Counted from the stretch's first letter, positions 53,572 to 63,916 are shown. The stretch is 64,000 nt of DNA from Propionibacterium sp. oral taxon 192 str. F0372 (GCF_000413315.1 NZ_KE340297.1:2116581-2180580), one strand, 5' to 3'. Made by a program: numbers and translations. The notes: generated from the letters alone by a model not told the origin.

Positions 53572-54647
53572 GCATCGTCGACGTACGCACCGAACGCCCT
53601 TACCGAGTGCGCATTGAGCACGGGGCGCTGGCGCATCTGCCCTCGCTGGTCCCCGATGCAGCCCGCGTCGGGTTGGTGCACAGTGAGCAACTAGCCGATG
53701 CCGCCGAGAAAATGGCCAACCACATGCCCGGTCGCATCATCCCGGTCCCAGTCCCCGACGGAGAGGCTGCAAAGAATCCCCAGGTGCTCGCATCCTGCTG
53801 GTCGCGACTGGCTGATGCCGGGTTGACCCGCTGTGATGTGGTGATCGGCCTGGGCGGGGGAGCAACCACCGATCTGGCGGGTTTCGTCGCAGCGAGTTGG
53901 CTGCGCGGTGTGGGATGCATCTTGCTGCCCACCACGGTGTTGGCGATGGTGGATGCCACCGTGGGTGGCAAGACCGGCATCAACCTGCCGCAGGGCAAGA
54001 ATCTGGTCGGGGCCTTCCACGAACCGCTCGGTGTCCTCGCCGACCTTGACTTCCTGGCGACGCTGTCACAACGAGACATCAGTTCCGGACTCGCTGAGAC
54101 GATCAAGGCAGGTTTTATCCGCGATCGACGCATCCTTGAATCCATCCAGGAAGATCCCGCCGATGCCTGCGATGCGGCATCGGATCGGCTGGCTGAACTG
54201 ATCACCCGCGGGGTTGTATTCAAGGCAGAGGTAGTTGGTGAGGACCTGCGGGAAGCCACTTCAGTGGAGGCAGACATCGGTAGGGAACTGCTCAACTATG
54301 GCCACACTCTTGGCCATGCCATTGAGATCCATGAGCATTTCCGGCTGCGTCATGGGGAGGCGGTGAGCATCGGCATGGTCTTTGCGGCCCTGCTATCCCA
54401 CCGGCTGATCGGGCTGCCGGAAGAAGCGGTGGAGACCCACATCTCCTGTCTGCGGATGCTTGGCCTGCCGGTGTCTTACGCCGATGCGCAGTGGGAAGAT
54501 CTGAGAGAGTTGATGGCCCATGACAAGAAATCCCGCGGTACCACCCTGCGGTTCGTCGGGCTGCGGGAACTCGGTGTTCCCGAGATGATCACGTCCCCTG
54601 ATGAGCAGGTGCTCGCCGAATGCTATGCCCAGCTGGGAAGGATCTGA
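53568..54647 (+). CDS. aroB: 3-dehydroquinate synthase
   Basis: AroB (359 aa) forms dehydroquinate from DAHP with NAD and a metal. VIGLGGGATTDLAGFVAASW, LLPTTVLAMVDATVGGKTGIN (in part) and metal-ligand stretches ERELLNYGHTLGHAIE-like (GRELLNYGHTLGHAIEIHE) and LRHGEAVSIGMV are present. GTG 53568 overlaps aroK, with GGAGG 7 bases upstream. A dehydroquinase (aroQ) usually follows but is replaced here by a PaiB-like gene. Confidence 0.96.
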   Translation: MSIVDVRTERPYRVRIEHGALAHLPSLVPDAARVGLVHSEQLADAAEKMANHMPGRIIPVPVPDGEAAKNPQVLASCWSRLADAGLTRCDVVIGLGGGATTDLAGFVAASWLRGVGCILLPTTVLAMVDATVGGKTGINLPQGKNLVGAFHEPLGVLADLDFLATLSQRDISSGLAETIKAGFIRDRRILESIQEDPADACDAASDRLAELITRGVVFKAEVVGEDLREATSVEADIGRELLNYGHTLGHAIEIHEHFRLRHGEAVSIGMVFAALLSHRLIGLPEEAVETHISCLRMLGLPVSYADAQWEDLRELMAHDKKSRGTTLRFVGLRELGVPEMITSPDEQVLAECYAQLGRI

Positions 54648-54648
54648 G

Positions 54649-55338
54649 ATGTATGTGGCCGAGCAGTATGCGATGACCCCACAACAAGCATGGGCTCACG
54701 TCGAGGATACCGGTGCGGGTGATTTGGTGACTCACTCTGAGCGCGGAATCGATGTGACCTTCTTGCCCTTCGTCGTAGTGCGCGACCAAGAACGAACCAG
54801 CCTCATCACCCATTTGGCCCGTACCAATCTGCAATGGCAAGACGAAGGGGAAGCCACCTGGGTGGTGCACGGCCCTGACGCCTACATCTCGCCTACCCTG
54901 TGCGATCCGCAGGCCCCAGACGCCCGAGTAGCCACAGTGCCAACCTGGGACTACGTTACCGTGCACATCACCGGGCGGCTGGTGGCCCACCATGACGAGG
55001 AATGGAAGTTCGAATCACTGCGTCAGATGGTCGACCGTTTCGAGGAGCGGTGGACCCTGGAGGCCGGAGGTATCAACCTGGTGCGCCAGATGCTTCCAGC
55101 CATAGTCGGGGTGGAGTTGGTGGTGACCGGAATCGTTGGGAAGGCGAAGCTATCGCAGAACAAATCGACCTCGGAGGTCACCCGCATTGCCGATCACCTG
55201 GCCACCACCGGACATTGCCCACACATCGCCGAAATCATGCGGCAACTCGCTGTGCCCTATACGGTGGCGCGGGAACAACGCGTGGCATGGGCAAAGGGAT
55301 TGCGGCTGGAGAATAGGCGCGGTTCGGCAGCCACATGA
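54649..55338 (+). CDS. FMN-binding negative transcriptional regulator, PaiB-like
   Basis: A 229 aa split-barrel flavin-binding protein of the PaiB family. It begins MYVAEQYAMTPQQAWAHVED and contains TFLPFVVVRDQERTSLITHLARTNLQW in part, WVVHGPDAYISPTL, VPTWDYVTVHITGRL and LPAIVGVELVVTGIVGKAKLSQNKS in part, all in PaiB order. The Bacillus protein affects protease and sporulation genes; the function here is not known. It starts one base after aroB, so it is probably co-transcribed with the shikimate genes. Confidence 0.9.
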   Translation: MYVAEQYAMTPQQAWAHVEDTGAGDLVTHSERGIDVTFLPFVVVRDQERTSLITHLARTNLQWQDEGEATWVVHGPDAYISPTLCDPQAPDARVATVPTWDYVTVHITGRLVAHHDEEWKFESLRQMVDRFEERWTLEAGGINLVRQMLPAIVGVELVVTGIVGKAKLSQNKSTSEVTRIADHLATTGHCPHIAEIMRQLAVPYTVAREQRVAWAKGLRLENRRGSAAT

Positions 55339-55415
55339 GACTGGGTGCTCTCGCTCGGTTCAGCTAGAGTTGTCATTTGCGGGTTGACCGTCATGAAGCG
55401 ATCGAAAGGGTAGTC

Positions 55416-55979
55416 GTGGCAAGCACGAACGACATCAAGAACGGAACCGTCCTCGACCTCGATGGCCAGCTGTGGCAGGTCCTGTGGTTCCAGCACCACA
55501 AACCGGGCAAGGGCAACACCGTGGTCCGGACCAAGATCCGCAACATCGTAAACGGCAAGACCGTCGACCGTACCTTTCCCGCTGATACCAAGATTGACAT
55601 GGCCCAGGTGGACCGTTCCGATATGCAGTACCTCTACGAGGACGCCACCGGTTTCGTAGTCATGGACAACAACACCTACGAGCAAATGACGATCCCGGCC
55701 GAGACCTTTGGCAATGCGAAGGACTACCTGCTTGAAGGAGCGACGATCACGGTCGCCACCAACGAGGGAAACCCCTTGTACATCGAGCTTCCCGCTTCGG
55801 TTGAGTTGGAAATCACTTATACCGAGCCGGGCCTGCAGGGTGATCGGTCCACCGGTGGCACCAAGCCCGCCACCTTGGAGACCGGTAAGCAGATTCAGGT
55901 ACCGCTTTTCATCGCCACCGGTGAGCGCGTCAAAGTCTCTACTGAGTCGGGCGAATATCTCGGTCGTGTTAACAACTGA
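55416..55979 (+). CDS. efp: Elongation factor P
   Basis: EF-P (187 aa) helps ribosomes through proline stretches. It has three beta-barrel domains. The tip loop [14 protein letters not shown] has K32, the residue modified in some bacteria. The C-terminal signature [18 protein letters not shown] is normal. The start is GTG 55416 with AAAGGG upstream. A TAGAGT box at 55365-55370 may be the -10 of its promoter. The stop overlaps the nusB ATG by one base. Confidence 0.97.
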   Translation: MASTNDIKNGTVLDLDGQLWQVLWFQHHKPGKGNTVVRTKIRNIVNGKTVDRTFPADTKIDMAQVDRSDMQYLYEDATGFVVMDNNTYEQMTIPAETFGNAKDYLLEGATITVATNEGNPLYIELPASVELEITYTEPGLQGDRSTGGTKPATLETGKQIQVPLFIATGERVKVSTESGEYLGRVNN

Positions 55980-56521
55980 TGAGCCATTCCGACGACGAGC
56001 AGGTTCTACCGCTGGCTGCCGGAGAACACTCCCCGGTACCCGGAGCGGTAAAGATCGCATCCCAGGACATGGCTGGGCGTTCGCACACCACGCGGACCAA
56101 GGCCAGATTAGCCGCGCTTGACATCCTCTTCGAGGCCGATCTGCTCGAGTCGGATCTCCTCGACTCCCTGACCCGGCGGATGGACGATCCCGAGATCACG
56201 GTCCGTGAGTTCACCCAACAGATCGTCGCGGGGGTGCGGGATTACCAACGCGACATTGATGCGCGGATCAATTCCGCTTCGGCCCGAGACTGGCCGATTG
56301 AACGGATGCCGCGCATTGATCGCAACATCGCCCGTATTGCGGTGTGGGAACTCGACCATACCGACACGGATCTGAAGGTCATCATCTCCGAGGCGCTGGA
56401 GATGGCAGCGGAACTGTCCACCGACGACTCCGAGAAATTCCTAAACGGGCTGCTGGCTTCTGCAGCAGCAGACCACAGGAACGCTAGACCTCCCGAGGAA
56501 GAGGACCAGGATGAGTACTAA
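55979..56521 (+). CDS. nusB: Transcription antitermination protein NusB
   Basis: NusB (180 aa) forms the boxA-binding heterodimer with S10 for rRNA antitermination. The core helical domain starts at about residue 38 (RTKARLAALDILFEADLLESD) and includes IERMPRIDRNIARIAVWEL and VIISEALEMAAELSTDDSEKFLNGLL. The N-terminal ~35 residues and a short acidic C-terminus are additions beyond the E. coli length. ATG 55979 overlaps efp. It overlaps carA by 11 bases, so the usual pyrR-pyrB-pyrC genes are not between them. Confidence 0.95.
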   Translation: MSHSDDEQVLPLAAGEHSPVPGAVKIASQDMAGRSHTTRTKARLAALDILFEADLLESDLLDSLTRRMDDPEITVREFTQQIVAGVRDYQRDIDARINSASARDWPIERMPRIDRNIARIAVWELDHTDTDLKVIISEALEMAAELSTDDSEKFLNGLLASAAADHRNARPPEEEDQDEY

Positions 56522-57632
56522 CAAGGCAATACTTGTTCTGGAGGATGGAACAGTCTTCCGAGGCCGAAGCTACGGCGCCATCGGTGAGACCTTCGGCGAG
56601 GCGGTTTTTTCCACGGGCATGTCGGGATACCAGGAGACCCTCACCGACCCCTCCTACGTCGGTCAGGTGGTCATTGCGACTGCCCCACACATTGGCAACA
56701 CCGGGTGGAATGACGAGGACGACGAATCCCAGCGCATTTGGGTCTCTGGTTATGTCGTGCGTGACCCTGCCCGGCGCGCATCCAGCTGGCGATCCACCAT
56801 CTCATTGGACGAACAACTCGTGGCTCAGGGGATCGTCGGCATCAGTGACATCGACACCCGGGCCCTCACCATCCACCTGCGCGACGCCGGTGCCATGCGG
56901 GTGGGCATCTCCTCGCTGGGCGAGGATGCTGCAGATCTTCTGGACAAAGTGCGTCGTTCTCCTCGAATGGAAGGTGCCGACCATGTCGCGACGGTGACCA
57001 CCAACGAGCCTTATGTAGTGCAAGCCGTGGGACCCAAGCGGTTCACGGTTGCTGCGATCGATCTGGGAATCAAGTCGAATACCCCGCGCCAGATGGTCGA
57101 ACGCGGTATCGAGGTGATTGTGGTGCCTGCATCGATCACCGCTGAGGAACTACTCGAGATGAACACTGATGGGGTCTTCTTATCTAACGGCCCAGGCGAT
57201 CCTGCGACCGCAGATCATGCCGTGGGACTGACCCGGGCGGTGTTGGGCGCCAGACGCCCGATGTTCGGCATCTGCTTCGGCAACCAGATCTTCGGAAGGG
57301 CCTTAGGATTCGACACTTACAAGCTCAAATACGGGCACCGAGGAATCAACCAACCTGTCAGAGACCGCACCACTGGCCGCATCGACATCACCGCCCACAA
57401 CCATGGCTTCGCGGTGGATGCGCCACTCGACAAATCGGTCGAGACCGAATTTGGCACGGTGAACGTCTCCCATGTGTGTCTCAACGACGATGTTGTGGAA
57501 GGTCTGGAATTGCGCCGGGATGGTCAGTTGCGGGCCTTCTCCGTCCAGTACCACCCGGAGGCGGCCGCAGGGCCTCATGATGCGGAGCACCTCTTCGATC
57601 GTTTTGTGGCCCTGATGCAAGCCACCAAGTGA
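56511..57632 (+). CDS. carA: Carbamoyl-phosphate synthase small subunit
   Basis: CarA (373 aa) supplies ammonia from glutamine to CarB. The N-terminal domain has TGMSGYQETLTDPSYVGQVV. The C-terminal class I amidotransferase domain has the nucleophile Cys in MFGICFGNQIFGRALG, and His/Glu in FSVQYHPEAAAGPHD. ATG 56511 lies inside the end of nusB with AGGACCAGG upstream. carB follows 30 bases later with its own AAGGAG site. Confidence 0.97.
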   Translation: MSTNKAILVLEDGTVFRGRSYGAIGETFGEAVFSTGMSGYQETLTDPSYVGQVVIATAPHIGNTGWNDEDDESQRIWVSGYVVRDPARRASSWRSTISLDEQLVAQGIVGISDIDTRALTIHLRDAGAMRVGISSLGEDAADLLDKVRRSPRMEGADHVATVTTNEPYVVQAVGPKRFTVAAIDLGIKSNTPRQMVERGIEVIVVPASITAEELLEMNTDGVFLSNGPGDPATADHAVGLTRAVLGARRPMFGICFGNQIFGRALGFDTYKLKYGHRGINQPVRDRTTGRIDITAHNHGFAVDAPLDKSVETEFGTVNVSHVCLNDDVVEGLELRRDGQLRAFSVQYHPEAAAGPHDAEHLFDRFVALMQATK

Positions 57633-57662
57633 ATCCCCTCCAGTGCCCAAGGAGAACCTCTG

Positions 57663-60600
57663 ATGCCACGGCGTAACGATATTTCTTCGATCATGGTCAT
57701 CGGCTCCGGGCCGATTGTCATCGGACAGGCCGCCGAGTTCGACTACTCGGGCACCCAAGCCTGTCGCGTGCTGCGCGAGGATGGGTACCGGGTCATCCTG
57801 GTCAACTCGAACCCGGCGACGATCATGACCGACCCGGAGTTCGCCGACGCTACCTATCTGGAACCGATTGAGCCCAGTTTTGTAGAAAAGATCATCGCTA
57901 AGGAGCGCCCTGATGCTCTGCTGGCCACCCTCGGCGGCCAGACCGCTCTCAACACTGCAGTCGCCCTGCATGACTCCGGGGTGCTGGCCAAATACGGTGT
58001 GGAACTGATAGGGGCCTCGGTTGATGCGATCAAGCGCGGTGAAAATCGTGAGGAGTTCAAGAGGGTCGTCGATTCACTGCCCGAATTCACCCTGGGAAGC
58101 GCAGAATCAGCCAGATCGGTCATCTGTCACTCCATTGAGGAGATTCACGAAGCATCCACCGAACTTGGCCTACCCGTCGTGCTACGCCCATCTTATACCA
58201 TGGGTGGGGTGGGTTCGGGTTTTGCCCATGATCTCGAAGAACTGGACAGAATTGGCCGGATCGGTCTGGACGCATCCCCGGTCACCGAGGTCCTCGTCGA
58301 GGAATCCATCCTCGGCTGGAAGGAATTCGAGCTGGAAGTCATGCGCGACAAGGCTGACAATGTCGTCGTGGTGTGTTCCATCGAGAATTTCGACCCGATG
58401 GGAGTGCACACCGGTGACTCGATTACCGTGGCTCCGGCGATGACCCTCACTGACCGCGAGTACCAGCATATGCGCGATGTCGGCATCGCGATCATCCGCG
58501 CGGTGGGAGTGGACACCGGCGGGTGCAACATTCAGTTCGCCATTCACCCCGAGACCGGTCGGATGATTGTCATCGAGATGAATCCGCGCGTTTCGCGCTC
58601 CTCGGCGCTGGCCTCCAAAGCAACCGGCTTCCCGATCGCCAAAATTGCCGCCAAGGTGGCCGTCGGCTACACCTTAGACGAGATTCCCAACGACATCACC
58701 GAGCAGACCCCAGCCTCTTTCGAACCCACTTTGGATTACGTGGTTGTGAAGGTGCCCCGGTTTGCCTTCGAGAAATTCCCGAATGCCGACCCGACGCTGA
58801 CCACTCACATGAAGTCGGTGGGTGAAGCGATGGCCATCGGGCGCTGCTTCACCGAGGCTCTGGGCAAGGCCTTGCGCTCCTTGGAAAACCCGGATGCACC
58901 TTTCGACTTCGCCCGGCCTGTGGGCGATCGTGACGAGCTCCTGGAAGCCATCGCGACCCCGCATGACGGGCGTATCCAACTGATGATGCAGGCCCTGCGC
59001 ACCGGAGCAACCGTCGAACAAGTGCAACAGGCCACCGGGGTTGATCCTTGGTTTATCGACCAGCTGTTGATGATCAAGGAGCTCGCCGATGAGATCAAGG
59101 CCGCGGACGGGCTGAGTCCCGAACTGCTGCGCACGGCGAAGCGTCATGGTTTCTCCGACAGGCAGATCGCCGATCTGCATCACACCACCCCAGATCTCAT
59201 CCGCCAACTGAGGTGGGCGCTTGGGGTTCGTCCGGTGTACAAGACAGTGGATACCTGCGCAGCCGAGTTCGCAGCACGCACCCCGTATCACTACTCGAGT
59301 TACGATGAATACAGCGAACTCACTCGGCGTGAGCGCCCTGCGGTAATCATCCTCGGTTCGGGCCCCAACCGCATCGGGCAGGGCATTGAGTTCGATTACT
59401 CCTGCGTGCACGCCTCCATGGTGCTGTCAGAGAACGGCTACGACTCCATCATGGTCAACTGCAACCCGGAGACGGTGTCGACCGACTACGACACCTCCGA
59501 CCGCCTGTACTTCGAGCCTCTTACCCTTGAGGACGTCTTGGAGATCTATCACGCAGAATCCCAGATGGGGGAGATCGCCGGTGTCATCGTTCAACTCGGG
59601 GGCCAGACCCCATTGAAGTTGGCTACGGCGCTCAAGGATGCCGGGGTGAAGATCGTTGGTACCTCACCGGAGGCCATCGATTTGGCTGAAGAGCGTGGCG
59701 CTTTCAGCCGTGTGTTGGAGACTGCCGGGTTAGTCTCGCCTAAACATGGCATGGCAGAGTCCTACGAGCAAGCCTCGAATGTTGCCAAGGAGATCGGATA
59801 TCCCGTGCTGGTCCGCCCGTCTTATGTGCTGGGTGGACGCGGCATGGAAATCGTCTACAACGACGCAGCCTTGCGCACCTACATCGACAATTCCACGCTG
59901 ATCTCCCCGGAAACCCCTGTTCTGGTGGACCGTTTCTTGGATGACGCCATCGAGATCGATGTGGACGCCCTCTACGATGGCAACGAGCTATACCTGGGTG
60001 GCATCATGGAGCACATTGAGGAAGCCGGTATCCATTCCGGCGACTCGGCCTGCTCACTACCCTCAGCTACCCTGAGCCGGGCGGCACTCAAAGAGATCCG
60101 AACATCCACCGAGGCCATTGCCAAGGGTGTTGGCGTGCACGGGTTGATCAACATCCAGTACGCGCTAGCGGGGGAAACCCTTTACGTGCTGGAGGCCAAT
60201 CCACGAGCCTCACGCACGATCCCGTTCGTCTCTAAGGCAACCAATACCCAGCTAGCCAAGGCCGCCACCATGGTCATGATGGGCAGCACAATCGCCGAAT
60301 TGCGGCAGCGCGGGATGCTTCGAACCCGCACCGATGGTGCTTCGATCTGGCCTGGAATGCCGATCGCCATGAAGGAGGTCATGTTCCCCTTCAACCGGTT
60401 CCATACCATTGAGGGAACCTCTGTCGACTCGGTGCTGGGTCCGGAAATGCGCTCCACCGGCGAGGTCATGGGTCTGGCTCGCAACTTCGGGCTTTCCTTC
60501 GCCAAGGGACAGGTCGCCGCTTATGTCAAGGTCCCGACCGGGGGAACAGTTTTCGTCTCCGTCGCGGACAAGGACAAGCGCAATATCGTCTTTCCGGTGA

Positions 60601-60983
60601 AGGCACTCATCGAACTTGGTTTCAAGGTGCTGGCCACCGACGGGACAGCCTCGGTGCTCGCCCAGCGCGGGATCGATGCAACCCCGGTGCGTAAGTTCTC
60701 CGAGAAGACCGGCCCCAACGGAGAACCGACCATCGTGGAGCTCATCGCACGTGGTGAGATCGATTTGATCTTCAACACTCCCTCGGGTGGTGCGAGCGGT
60801 GGGTCGCAACGTGCTGACGGGTACGAAATCCGCACGGCAGCGGTTCTCTACGATGTTCCGTCGATCACCACGGTGTCCGGTTTAGAGGCTGCGGTACTCG
60901 GCATTGAGGCCCTCCAAACCGGTGATGTTGATGTCGTTTCCTTGCAGGAGTGGGGCGAGGAGATCGACACAGCTTGTCGGTGA
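57663..60983 (+). CDS. carB: Carbamoyl-phosphate synthase large subunit
   Basis: CarB (1106 aa) makes carbamoyl phosphate for pyrimidines and arginine. Two homologous ATP-grasp halves are visible. The first has [35 protein letters not shown] and [19 protein letters not shown]. The second has [36 protein letters not shown] and [19 protein letters not shown]. The C-terminal MGS-like allosteric domain (~950-1106) contains [23 protein letters not shown] in part. The length is normal. It ends 40 bases before pyrD. Confidence 0.98.
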   Translation: MPRRNDISSIMVIGSGPIVIGQAAEFDYSGTQACRVLREDGYRVILVNSNPATIMTDPEFADATYLEPIEPSFVEKIIAKERPDALLATLGGQTALNTAVALHDSGVLAKYGVELIGASVDAIKRGENREEFKRVVDSLPEFTLGSAESARSVICHSIEEIHEASTELGLPVVLRPSYTMGGVGSGFAHDLEELDRIGRIGLDASPVTEVLVEESILGWKEFELEVMRDKADNVVVVCSIENFDPMGVHTGDSITVAPAMTLTDREYQHMRDVGIAIIRAVGVDTGGCNIQFAIHPETGRMIVIEMNPRVSRSSALASKATGFPIAKIAAKVAVGYTLDEIPNDITEQTPASFEPTLDYVVVKVPRFAFEKFPNADPTLTTHMKSVGEAMAIGRCFTEALGKALRSLENPDAPFDFARPVGDRDELLEAIATPHDGRIQLMMQALRTGATVEQVQQATGVDPWFIDQLLMIKELADEIKAADGLSPELLRTAKRHGFSDRQIADLHHTTPDLIRQLRWALGVRPVYKTVDTCAAEFAARTPYHYSSYDEYSELTRRERPAVIILGSGPNRIGQGIEFDYSCVHASMVLSENGYDSIMVNCNPETVSTDYDTSDRLYFEPLTLEDVLEIYHAESQMGEIAGVIVQLGGQTPLKLATALKDAGVKIVGTSPEAIDLAEERGAFSRVLETAGLVSPKHGMAESYEQASNVAKEIGYPVLVRPSYVLGGRGMEIVYNDAALRTYIDNSTLISPETPVLVDRFLDDAIEIDVDALYDGNELYLGGIMEHIEEAGIHSGDSACSLPSATLSRAALKEIRTSTEAIAKGVGVHGLINIQYALAGETLYVLEANPRASRTIPFVSKATNTQLAKAATMVMMGSTIAELRQRGMLRTRTDGASIWPGMPIAMKEVMFPFNRFHTIEGTSVDSVLGPEMRSTGEVMGLARNFGLSFAKGQVAAYVKVPTGGTVFVSVADKDKRNIVFPVKALIELGFKVLATDGTASVLAQRGIDATPVRKFSEKTGPNGEPTIVELIARGEIDLIFNTPSGGASGGSQRADGYEIRTAAVLYDVPSITTVSGLEAAVLGIEALQTGDVDVVSLQEWGEEIDTACR

Positions 60984-61023
60984 ATGCCACGAAGTGACCC
61001 TTTGCGAGGCATGATGGTGAACC

Positions 61024-62121
61024 ATGGTCACCGTTGATGAGTTGCTGATCCGAACTCTGCGTGCCGGATACGCCGGGTGCGTGCGTCCCGTGCTGTTCCG
61101 GCTCAATGGGGGAGACCCCGAGGAGATCCATCATCAGATGGTCGGTGTGCTGGGTGAACTGCCCGCCTCGGTACTCGACGTGATGGCCCAGTTCCTGGCT
61201 TCGTCAATGGATCCTGTTACCGTTGCCGGTATCGATTTCCCAGGCCGGGTCGGGGTGGCTGCGGGCTTGGACAAGGATGGCATGGCGGCTCGGGCCTGGG
61301 CGGCTATGGGCTATGGTTTCGCGGAACTGGGTACGGTCACCGCGAAGGCTCAGCCGGGCAATAAAGCACCACGTCTGTTCAGGTTGCCGCACTCTCAGGC
61401 CATCATCAATCGGATGGGCTTCAACAACTCCGGGGTTGAGGCCATGGCGGCCCGCCTCGACCAGTGGGGTGTCTACCGTGGCAACGGTGTGCTGGGGCAC
61501 CCGATCGGGGTGTCAATCGGCAAAACGAAGACCACTGCGCTGGATGCAGCGAACGAAGACTACCTGCACTCACTGCGCACGATCGCCCCCCATGCCGACT
61601 ACGTGGCCATCAATGTCTCCTCACCGAATACCGAGGGGTTGCGTTCTCTCCAGTCACGGCGCGCGGTCGAGTCCCTCACCTCGGCCTTGGTTGAGGAAAC
61701 GGTGAAACTCGATTCCGTCGATCCGATTCCGCTGTTCGTCAAACTGGCCCCGGATCTGGTGGAGGCCGATCTTACCGAGGTACTTGCGGTTTGCGCGGCG
61801 ACCGGGGTATCGGGCATCATCGCCACCAACACCACCATCACCCGTGACGGACTGCATGCATCCGAACGCCACCTGGCCTCTCAGGCAGGCGGACTTTCGG
61901 GGGCTCCATTGACTGCCAAGGCGCTGGCTTTCGTTGAATCGATCGCATCACGTACCGAACTCCCCATCATGGGTTCGGGTGGAATCATGACCCCGCGCGA
62001 TGCCCAGCGTCTCTTTGACGCAGGTTCTCAACTGGTTCAAGTGTACACCGGGTTCATCTACTCCGGTCCGGCCCTGGTGATGGGAATCAATCGCCTCTGC
62101 GTACCGGGAAGAACTCGATGA
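61024..62121 (+). CDS. pyrD: Dihydroorotate dehydrogenase (quinone), class 2
   Basis: PyrD (365 aa) oxidises dihydroorotate, passing electrons to quinone at the membrane. An N-terminal amphipathic extension (residues ~1-45) marks class 2. FMN-barrel motifs are VGVAAGLDKDGMAARAWAAMGYGFAELGTVT in part, INRMGFNNSGVEAMA and INVSSPNTEGLRSLQ, where the class 2 catalytic serine lies. IMGSGGIMTPRDAQRLFDAGSQLVQVYTGFIYSG in part is also typical. The stop overlaps pyrF (ATGA). Confidence 0.97.
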   Translation: MVTVDELLIRTLRAGYAGCVRPVLFRLNGGDPEEIHHQMVGVLGELPASVLDVMAQFLASSMDPVTVAGIDFPGRVGVAAGLDKDGMAARAWAAMGYGFAELGTVTAKAQPGNKAPRLFRLPHSQAIINRMGFNNSGVEAMAARLDQWGVYRGNGVLGHPIGVSIGKTKTTALDAANEDYLHSLRTIAPHADYVAINVSSPNTEGLRSLQSRRAVESLTSALVEETVKLDSVDPIPLFVKLAPDLVEADLTEVLAVCAATGVSGIIATNTTITRDGLHASERHLASQAGGLSGAPLTAKALAFVESIASRTELPIMGSGGIMTPRDAQRLFDAGSQLVQVYTGFIYSGPALVMGINRLCVPGRTR

Positions 62122-62921
62122 GCACGTTCTGCGAGCGACTAGACGCGGTTACCGCTGTACGAGGACGACTGTGCGTGGGTATCGACCCACACGAGAAGTT
62201 GATTCGTGGGTGGGGATACGACTACGACCTGAACGGTTTGGAGCGGCTCTCCCGCACGATGGTGGAGGCCCTCGGTGATATCGTCCCGGTGTTCAAGCCC
62301 CAGTCGGCTTTCTTCGAGGCCTTTGGGGCGCCCGGGATGAGGGTCTTGGCCCAGGTGCTGGCAGACATAGCGGATGTCGGTGCTCTGTCCATCCTGGATG
62401 TTAAACGCGGCGACATCGGTTCGACGATGGCTGCCTATGCCCATGCATATCTGTCGGGGAGAACCGACCTCAGCGCTGATGCCATCACGGTATCGCCATT
62501 CCTGGGATTCGATTCACTCGCCCCCGCCCTGGAACTCGCGGTCGCCAACGACCGTGGCCTGTACGTCTTGGCCCGTACCTCCAACCCGGAGGGCTTTGCG
62601 GTCCAGACGGCCTTGCGCGATGGTGTTTCCGTTGCACAGGAAATCGTCAACCGGGCGATGCAGGCAAATTCCGAAGCCGGTACCGACTTTGTCGGGCTGG
62701 TCATCGGGGCCACCCACCAACACCTGGACGTGGACCTGACCGGTTTCGGCGGGTCGATCCTGGCCCCGGGAATCGGTGTCCAAGGTGGCACCGTGGATAC
62801 CCTGCGGAAGCTTTTCGGTGAGGTGGCTGGCAACACCTTGCCAAGTGTTTCACGCCAGGTGATATCTGCAGGTCCATTAGGTGAGTCACTACGAAATGCG
62901 GTGGCTGCCCTGATGGTCTGA
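62118..62921 (+). CDS. pyrF: Orotidine 5'-phosphate decarboxylase
   Basis: PyrF (267 aa) makes UMP. It is the longer, subfamily 2 type typical of Actinobacteria. The catalytic Lys/Asp array is in ILDVKRGDIGSTMAAYA. LCVGIDPHEKLIRGWG near the N-terminus, VSPFLGFDSLAPAL and LAPGIGVQGG near the end are typical. ATG 62118 overlaps pyrD, so the two are co-translated. Confidence 0.97.
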   Translation: MSTFCERLDAVTAVRGRLCVGIDPHEKLIRGWGYDYDLNGLERLSRTMVEALGDIVPVFKPQSAFFEAFGAPGMRVLAQVLADIADVGALSILDVKRGDIGSTMAAYAHAYLSGRTDLSADAITVSPFLGFDSLAPALELAVANDRGLYVLARTSNPEGFAVQTALRDGVSVAQEIVNRAMQANSEAGTDFVGLVIGATHQHLDVDLTGFGGSILAPGIGVQGGTVDTLRKLFGEVAGNTLPSVSRQVISAGPLGESLRNAVAALMV

Positions 62922-62941
62922 ACTGAATCTGAACACACAAA

Positions 62942-62960
62942 TGTGGTCAATGTGACCCAC
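62942..62960. repeat. Imperfect inverted repeat upstream of mihF
   Basis: GTGGTCA (62943-62949), three bases, then TGACCCAC (62953-62960), an inverted repeat with one extra C. It lies 4 bases before a second palindrome. Confidence 0.35.
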
Positions 62961-62964
62961 CTGG

Positions 62965-62984
62965 CTTGGCACCATGGTACCAAG
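62965..62984. repeat. 20-base palindrome upstream of mihF
   Basis: CTTGG, C, ACCATGGT, A, CCAAG: symmetric over 20 bases apart from one mismatched pair, centred 38 bases before GTG 63013. It could be an operator or autoregulatory site of mihF. Confidence 0.4.
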
Positions 62985-63012
62985 TCAACCGATAGCAAGA
63001 ATGGAGCGCATT

Positions 63013-63324
63013 GTGGCAATTCCGAAGTTGACCCCCGAGCAGTTGCAGGCGGCACGTGCGGCTGCAACCGAGTCGCGTCGTGTCCGCGCCGCACTCAAGG
63101 ACAGTGTCCGCGACGGGTCGAAGAGCCTTTCCCAGGCTCTCGATGAGTGCGCAAAGAACGACGTGCTAGCCCACATCCGGGTGATTGATCTGCTGAAGGC
63201 AGTGCCACGCATTGGCGATAAGCGTGCGGCAGAGATCATGACCAAATACGACATCGCCGATAATCGCCGGGTCCGTGGCCTGGGCCGTCACCAGGTGACC
63301 GGCCTGAAGGCAGAATTCAACTGA
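63013..63324 (+). CDS. mihF: Actinobacterial integration host factor
   Basis: mIHF (103 aa), the nucleoid protein found only in Actinobacteria and unrelated to E. coli IHF. The start AIPKLTPEQLQAARAAATESRRVRAALKD, in part, and the helix-two-turns-helix region IRVIDLLKAVPRIGDKRAAEIMTKYDIADNRRVRGLG, in part, identify it. I chose GTG 63013, which has GGAG 6 bases upstream; frames starting at 62974 or 63001 have no such site. The pyrF-mihF-gmk-rpoZ order is typical. Two inverted repeats lie just upstream. Confidence 0.95.
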   Translation: MAIPKLTPEQLQAARAAATESRRVRAALKDSVRDGSKSLSQALDECAKNDVLAHIRVIDLLKAVPRIGDKRAAEIMTKYDIADNRRVRGLGRHQVTGLKAEFN

Positions 63325-63342
63325 GCCCAGGGTGATCTCGGG

Positions 63343-63888
63343 ATGGGTGTTCTCGTCGTGTCCGGGCCGACCGCAGTCGGCAAGGGAACTGTTGTGTCCG
63401 CACTGCGTGCCGCTCATCCCGAGGTCGCCGTCTCCGTATCAGCCACCACCCGGGCACCTCGCCCGGGGGAGGTGAACGGACAGCACTACTTCTTCGTGAC
63501 CGATGAACAGTTCGACCAATTGGTCGCCGATGATGGTCTTCTCGAATGGGCACTCGTCCATGGCACCCACCGTTACGGCACCCCCCGTCAGCCGGTGGTT
63601 GATGCACTCGCCCGACAACACCCAGTCGTCCTGGAAATCGACTTGCAAGGTGCCCGGCAGGTCCGTGAGACCATGCCAGATGCCCAGCAGGTGTTCTTGG
63701 CTCCACCATCGTGGGATGAACTCGTCTCCCGATTGCGTGGCAGGGGCACCGAGACCGAGGAGCAGATGGCCCGTAGGCTCCGCACGGCTCGTCAGGAACT
63801 CGCGGCTCAATCGGAGTTCGACGTCACCGTGGTCAATGACACGGTGGAGCACAGCGTGGAACAGCTGGTACACTTGCTTGGTCTGTGA
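63343..63888 (+). CDS. gmk: Guanylate kinase
   Basis: Gmk (181 aa) phosphorylates GMP. The P-loop GPTAVGKGT is at residues 9-17. [21 protein letters not shown] and the GMP-binding [16 protein letters not shown] are typical, with [13 protein letters not shown] in the lid region. It follows mihF by 18 bases and precedes rpoZ by 28. Confidence 0.98.
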   Translation: MGVLVVSGPTAVGKGTVVSALRAAHPEVAVSVSATTRAPRPGEVNGQHYFFVTDEQFDQLVADDGLLEWALVHGTHRYGTPRQPVVDALARQHPVVLEIDLQGARQVRETMPDAQQVFLAPPSWDELVSRLRGRGTETEEQMARRLRTARQELAAQSEFDVTVVNDTVEHSVEQLVHLLGL

Positions 63889-63916
63889 CATCCGCAATTC
63901 TTCGCGAGGACGTACC

